Assembly: GCA_964597315.1 (NCBI GenBank)
Contig: CAZQXD010000080.1
Location: 1 to 17,593 of the forward strand
Direction of reading: 5' to 3'
Length of the DNA: 17,593 bases
DNA from: CAZQXD01 sp964597315
Lineage (GTDB): Bacteria; Pseudomonadota; Gammaproteobacteria; Competibacterales; Competibacteraceae
Shown: piece by piece, positions 15,387-17,593 of the stretch
Position numbering within the stretch: the first letter of the stretch is position 1
How the letters are laid out: each line of letters opens with the position of its first letter
Position numbers and translations under genes: made by a program
The notes under the pieces: generated by a model
Told to the model about the DNA's origin: nothing
What the model saw: the letters and a program-made list of their open reading frames with translations, nothing else
The model's database searches: none

Positions 15387-15617
15387 TCACCCGTCCTGGC
15401 GGCGGGCGTCCTCCTCCATCTGCTTACGCAGGCTCAGGGGCCGCATATCGGTCCACACTTCTTCTATATACGCCAAGCACTCCTGCTTGGGTCCAGACTT
15501 GCCCGCATCATTCCAACCTGGGGGATTGTCCCGGTCGGCGGGCCAGATGGAATACTGTTCTTCATGGTTGAGGACCACCTTATAGAGGGTGTTGTCCTCA
15601 TCTTCATCCCAACTCAT
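15387..15617 (-). CDS. MbtH-family protein
   Basis: This 76-residue protein carries the full MbtH signature: N17-x-E19-x-Q21-x-S23-x-W25-P26, P32-P-G-W35, L48, and W55-T-D-x-R-P60. MbtH-like proteins bind NRPS adenylation domains and are often needed for their solubility and activity. The ATG at 15617 is chosen because GGGAG lies nearby upstream and the family begins here. The frame stays open for 36 further codons upstream without family similarity. It is the first gene of a minus-strand unit continuing into puuE, alc and allA with no terminator between, and is divergent from the PKS gene. This implies an NRPS module at this locus, probably beyond the right edge or within the PKS polypeptide. 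Confidence 0.95.
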   Translation of the reverse strand: MSWDEDEDNTLYKVVLNHEEQYSIWPADRDNPPGWNDAGKSGPKQECLAYIEEVWTDMRPLSLRKQMEEDARRQDG

Positions 15618-15659
15618 GGCGTACTCTCCCAATTCGGCGGCAGGGGCCGCAAAGCTCAC

Positions 15660-15691
15660 GTGACCGGAATCTTGCCCTGGGTTCCGGTCAC
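15660..15691. promoter_or_regulatory. Perfect inverted repeat in the mbtH/PKS divergent promoter region
   Basis: GTGACCGGAA (15660-15669) and TTCCGGTCAC (15682-15691) are perfect 10-bp arms whose centres are 22 bp apart, two helical turns, so they present the same DNA face. That arrangement suits a dimeric regulator. On the minus strand a TATCAT -10-like hexamer (15701-15696) lies just upstream, placing the repeat at or just after the mbtH start point. It could therefore also act as a 5' hairpin in the mbtH-puuE-alc-allA mRNA. The binding protein is unknown. Confidence 0.6.
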
Positions 15692-15714
15692 CCCAATGAT
15701 AGCGCCCCCGCATC

Positions 15715-15743
15715 TTGCAACCCACCCTCTATCCCTCTAGGCT
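15715..15743 (+). promoter_or_regulatory. Possible sigma-70 promoter of the PKS gene
   Basis: TTGCAA (15715-15720) and TAGGCT (15738-15743) are separated by 17 bp and match the -35 and -10 consensus at 4 and 3 positions, including the key T-A---T of the -10. Transcription would start near 15750, leaving a leader of about 70 nt. The match is modest. Confidence 0.35.
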
Positions 15744-15819
15744 TTGAAAAAAATACAGCCCCCGTCACGGGAAACGGCAACAACTTGGAACAGGGCTCGG
15801 AAGGGAACGGGGAGATACC

Positions 15820-17593
15820 ATGGCTACAGAGCTACCGGGCGACGGGGCGGATAGCATCGCCATCATCGGCATGGCGGGGCGGTTTCCGGGCGCCGCCAAC
15901 GTGGACGCGTTCTGGCGTAATCTACGTGACGGCGTCGAATCCATCACTTTCTTCAGCGACGCCGAGCTGCTGGCCCAGGGCCTTGACCGCGCCACCCTAG
16001 ACGACCCCGCCTATGTCCGCTCCGGGGGCATGCTCGAAGGGGTGGAACTGTTCGACGCCGAGTTCTTCGGTCTCAGCCCCCGGGAGGCGGAACTCACCGA
16101 CCCCCAGCACCGGCTGTTTCTGGAATGCGCCTGGACGGCCCTGGAACACGCCGGCCAGGTCCCCGGCCAGGGGGAAGCCCGGATCGGCGTCTATGCGGGC
16201 ACCGGCCTGAGCGCCTATCTCCACAATAACCTATTGACCCGCCCGGAACTGCTGGACTCAGTGAGCCAGGTCCAGTTACTCATGGGCAATAACAAAGACT
16301 ACCTGCCCACCCGGCTCTCCTACAAACTGGACCTGCGGGGTCCCAGCCTCAACGTCAGCACCGCCTGTTCCACCTCCCTGGTAGCCGTGCATCTGGCGGT
16401 ACAAAGCCTGCTGGACTACCACTGCGACCTGGCCCTGGCCGGGGGCGTCGGTATCCAACTGCCCCAGGATCAGGGCTACCGCTACACCGAGGGAGGCATC
16501 GCCTCCCCGGATGGTCACTGCCGGCCCTTCGACGCCCAGGCCCAGGGCACGGTCAGCGGCAACGGCGTGGGCGTGGTGGTACTCAAGCGCCTGGCCGAGG
16601 CCCTGGCCGACGGGGACCCCATCCACGGGGTGATCCGCGGCTCGGCCATCAACAACGACGGCGCCGACAAAGTGGGCTATACCGCCCCCAGCGTCTCCGG
16701 TCAATCCGAGGTCATCGCCGAAGCCCTGGCCCTAGCCGGTCTGCCCCCGGAGTCCATCGGCTATGTGGAAGCCCACGGCACCGGCACGGTGTTGGGAGAC
16801 CCCATCGAGGTGGCGGCCCTGACCCGGGCTTTCGCCACCCACAAACGGGGCTATTGCGCCCTAGGCTCGGTAAAATCCAATATCGGCCATCTGGACGAGG
16901 CCGCTGGGGTGGCCGGCCTGATCAAAACCGTGCTGGCCCTGGAACACGGCCAGTTGCCTCCCTCCCTGCACTACCGTCAGCCCAACCCCCAAATCGACTT
17001 CGCCGCCAGCCCCTTTTACGTGAACGACCGGCTTCAAGACTGGCCCCACAACGGCGCTCCCCGCCGCGCCGGGGTGAGTTCCTTCGGCATTGGCGGCACC
17101 AATGCCCACGTGGTGCTGGAACAGGCCCCGGCACAGCCCCCTTCCGGTCCCGGCCGGCCCTGGCGGTTGCTGTCTCTATCGGCCCGGGAACCGGCTGCCC
17201 TGGCCCAACGTCGGGCGGACCTGGCCACCTGGCTAAAGACCCATCCCCAGGCGTCCCTGGACGACGTGGCCCATACCCTGCACCAGGGCCGCAAACGCTT
17301 TTCTCACCGGCGGGCGCTGGTCTGCCGGGACCTTCGGGAAGCGGTGGAGCTGCTGGCCACGCCCGAGTCCGAGATCAGACCCGCCCCCCAGGACCCGCCT
17401 CCGGTGGCCTTTCTATTCTCCGGCCAAGGCAGCCAGCACCCGGGCATGGCCGCCGGGCTGTACCGGGACGAACCCCGCTTTCGGGCCGAACTGGACCGCT
17501 GCGCCCAGGGGCTATTGCTCCACCTGGGCCAGGATTTACGCCCCCTGCTGCTGGAGGGCCGGGAACTGACCCGCACCGACCTGGCCCAGCCGG
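15820..17593 (+). CDS. Type I polyketide synthase, 5' part (KS-AT...), runs off the window
   Basis: The first 591 codons of a modular PKS are present, with no stop before the right edge. The ketosynthase fills residues about 11-430 and is intact: Cys183 in S-T-A-C-S-T-S, His319 in E-A-H-G-T-G-T, His357 in S-N-I-G-H-L. A KS-to-AT linker follows, and an acyltransferase begins near residue 529 (F-S-G-Q-G-S-Q). The AT active-site motif, and therefore extender specificity, lies beyond the edge. Only about ten residues precede the KS, so there is no loading module; the chain must come from an upstream protein or a starter loaded in trans. GGGGAG lies five nt before ATG 15820. Divergent mbtH 202 bp away suggests a hybrid PKS/NRPS. 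Confidence 0.95.
   Translation, partial: MATELPGDGADSIAIIGMAGRFPGAANVDAFWRNLRDGVESITFFSDAELLAQGLDRATLDDPAYVRSGGMLEGVELFDAEFFGLSPREAELTDPQHRLFLECAWTALEHAGQVPGQGEARIGVYAGTGLSAYLHNNLLTRPELLDSVSQVQLLMGNNKDYLPTRLSYKLDLRGPSLNVSTACSTSLVAVHLAVQSLLDYHCDLALAGGVGIQLPQDQGYRYTEGGIASPDGHCRPFDAQAQGTVSGNGVGVVVLKRLAEALADGDPIHGVIRGSAINNDGADKVGYTAPSVSGQSEVIAEALALAGLPPESIGYVEAHGTGTVLGDPIEVAALTRAFATHKRGYCALGSVKSNIGHLDEAAGVAGLIKTVLALEHGQLPPSLHYRQPNPQIDFAASPFYVNDRLQDWPHNGAPRRAGVSSFGIGGTNAHVVLEQAPAQPPSGPGRPWRLLSLSAREPAALAQRRADLATWLKTHPQASLDDVAHTLHQGRKRFSHRRALVCRDLREAVELLATPESEIRPAPQDPPPVAFLFSGQGSQHPGMAAGLYRDEPRFRAELDRCAQGLLLHLGQDLRPLLLEGRELTRTDLAQP

Noticed and set aside
15618..15725. N-terminal extension of the MbtH protein by 36 residues
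   Set aside because: The extension crosses the inverted repeat at 15660-15691, lacks family similarity, and the internal ATG 15617 has a better ribosome-binding site.

Overview
This is a GC-rich bacterial window with compact genes and good Shine-Dalgarno sites. It most likely comes from a Gram-negative proteobacterium, perhaps a gammaproteobacterium. That placement is inferred from an exosortase-type PEP-CTERM protein behind a textbook sigma-54 promoter, a PuuE/allantoicase/AllA allantoin pathway, an IclR regulator, a PHB-depolymerase-like esterase and a modular PKS with an MbtH protein. I recognise no rRNA, tRNA, insertion sequence or CRISPR array.

Layout, left to right. (1) 1-70: a 7-bp tandem repeat running off the left edge. 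(2) 217-2907 (+): a P-type Ca2+/Mn2+ pump of the secretory-pathway (PMR1/SPCA) type. (3) 2908-3528: non-coding, carrying a sigma-54 promoter at 3287-3302 with possible activator sites upstream. It drives a secreted HExxH protein with a PEP-CTERM sorting tail (3529-4536), followed by an exported protein of unknown function (4619-5410). (4) 5457-6780 (-): an IclR regulator and a small unknown protein. (5) 6841-9015 (+): a C45-type Ntn-hydrolase/acyltransferase and a nitrilase-superfamily hydrolase, converging across two hairpins on an ATP-grasp ligase-like protein (9123-10577, -). (6) 10939-12663 (+): a secreted PHB-depolymerase-type esterase with a multi-domain C-terminus. (7) 15617 down to 12900 (-): four genes in one direction with gaps of 32, 24 and 4 nt, encoding an MbtH-like protein, PuuE allantoinase, allantoicase and ureidoglycolate lyase. 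(8) 15820 to the right edge (+): the first 591 codons of a type I PKS (KS, linker, start of AT), divergent from mbtH.

How the genes fit together. PuuE, allantoicase and AllA form a complete route from allantoin to glyoxylate plus two urea. No uricase-side enzymes or urease lie in the window. The unusual point is that an MbtH protein, a chaperone-like partner of NRPS adenylation domains, heads this catabolic transcription unit. It shares a 202-bp divergent promoter region, with a perfect 10-bp inverted repeat, with a PKS gene. This suggests a PKS or PKS/NRPS biosynthetic locus wired to allantoin catabolism. The nearby amide-chemistry enzymes (C45 acyltransferase, nitrilase-like amidase, ATP-grasp ligase) are candidates for tailoring or for further ureide/amide catabolism, with the IclR protein as a possible local regulator. 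These links are inference from gene order; the enzyme families themselves are read directly from motifs.
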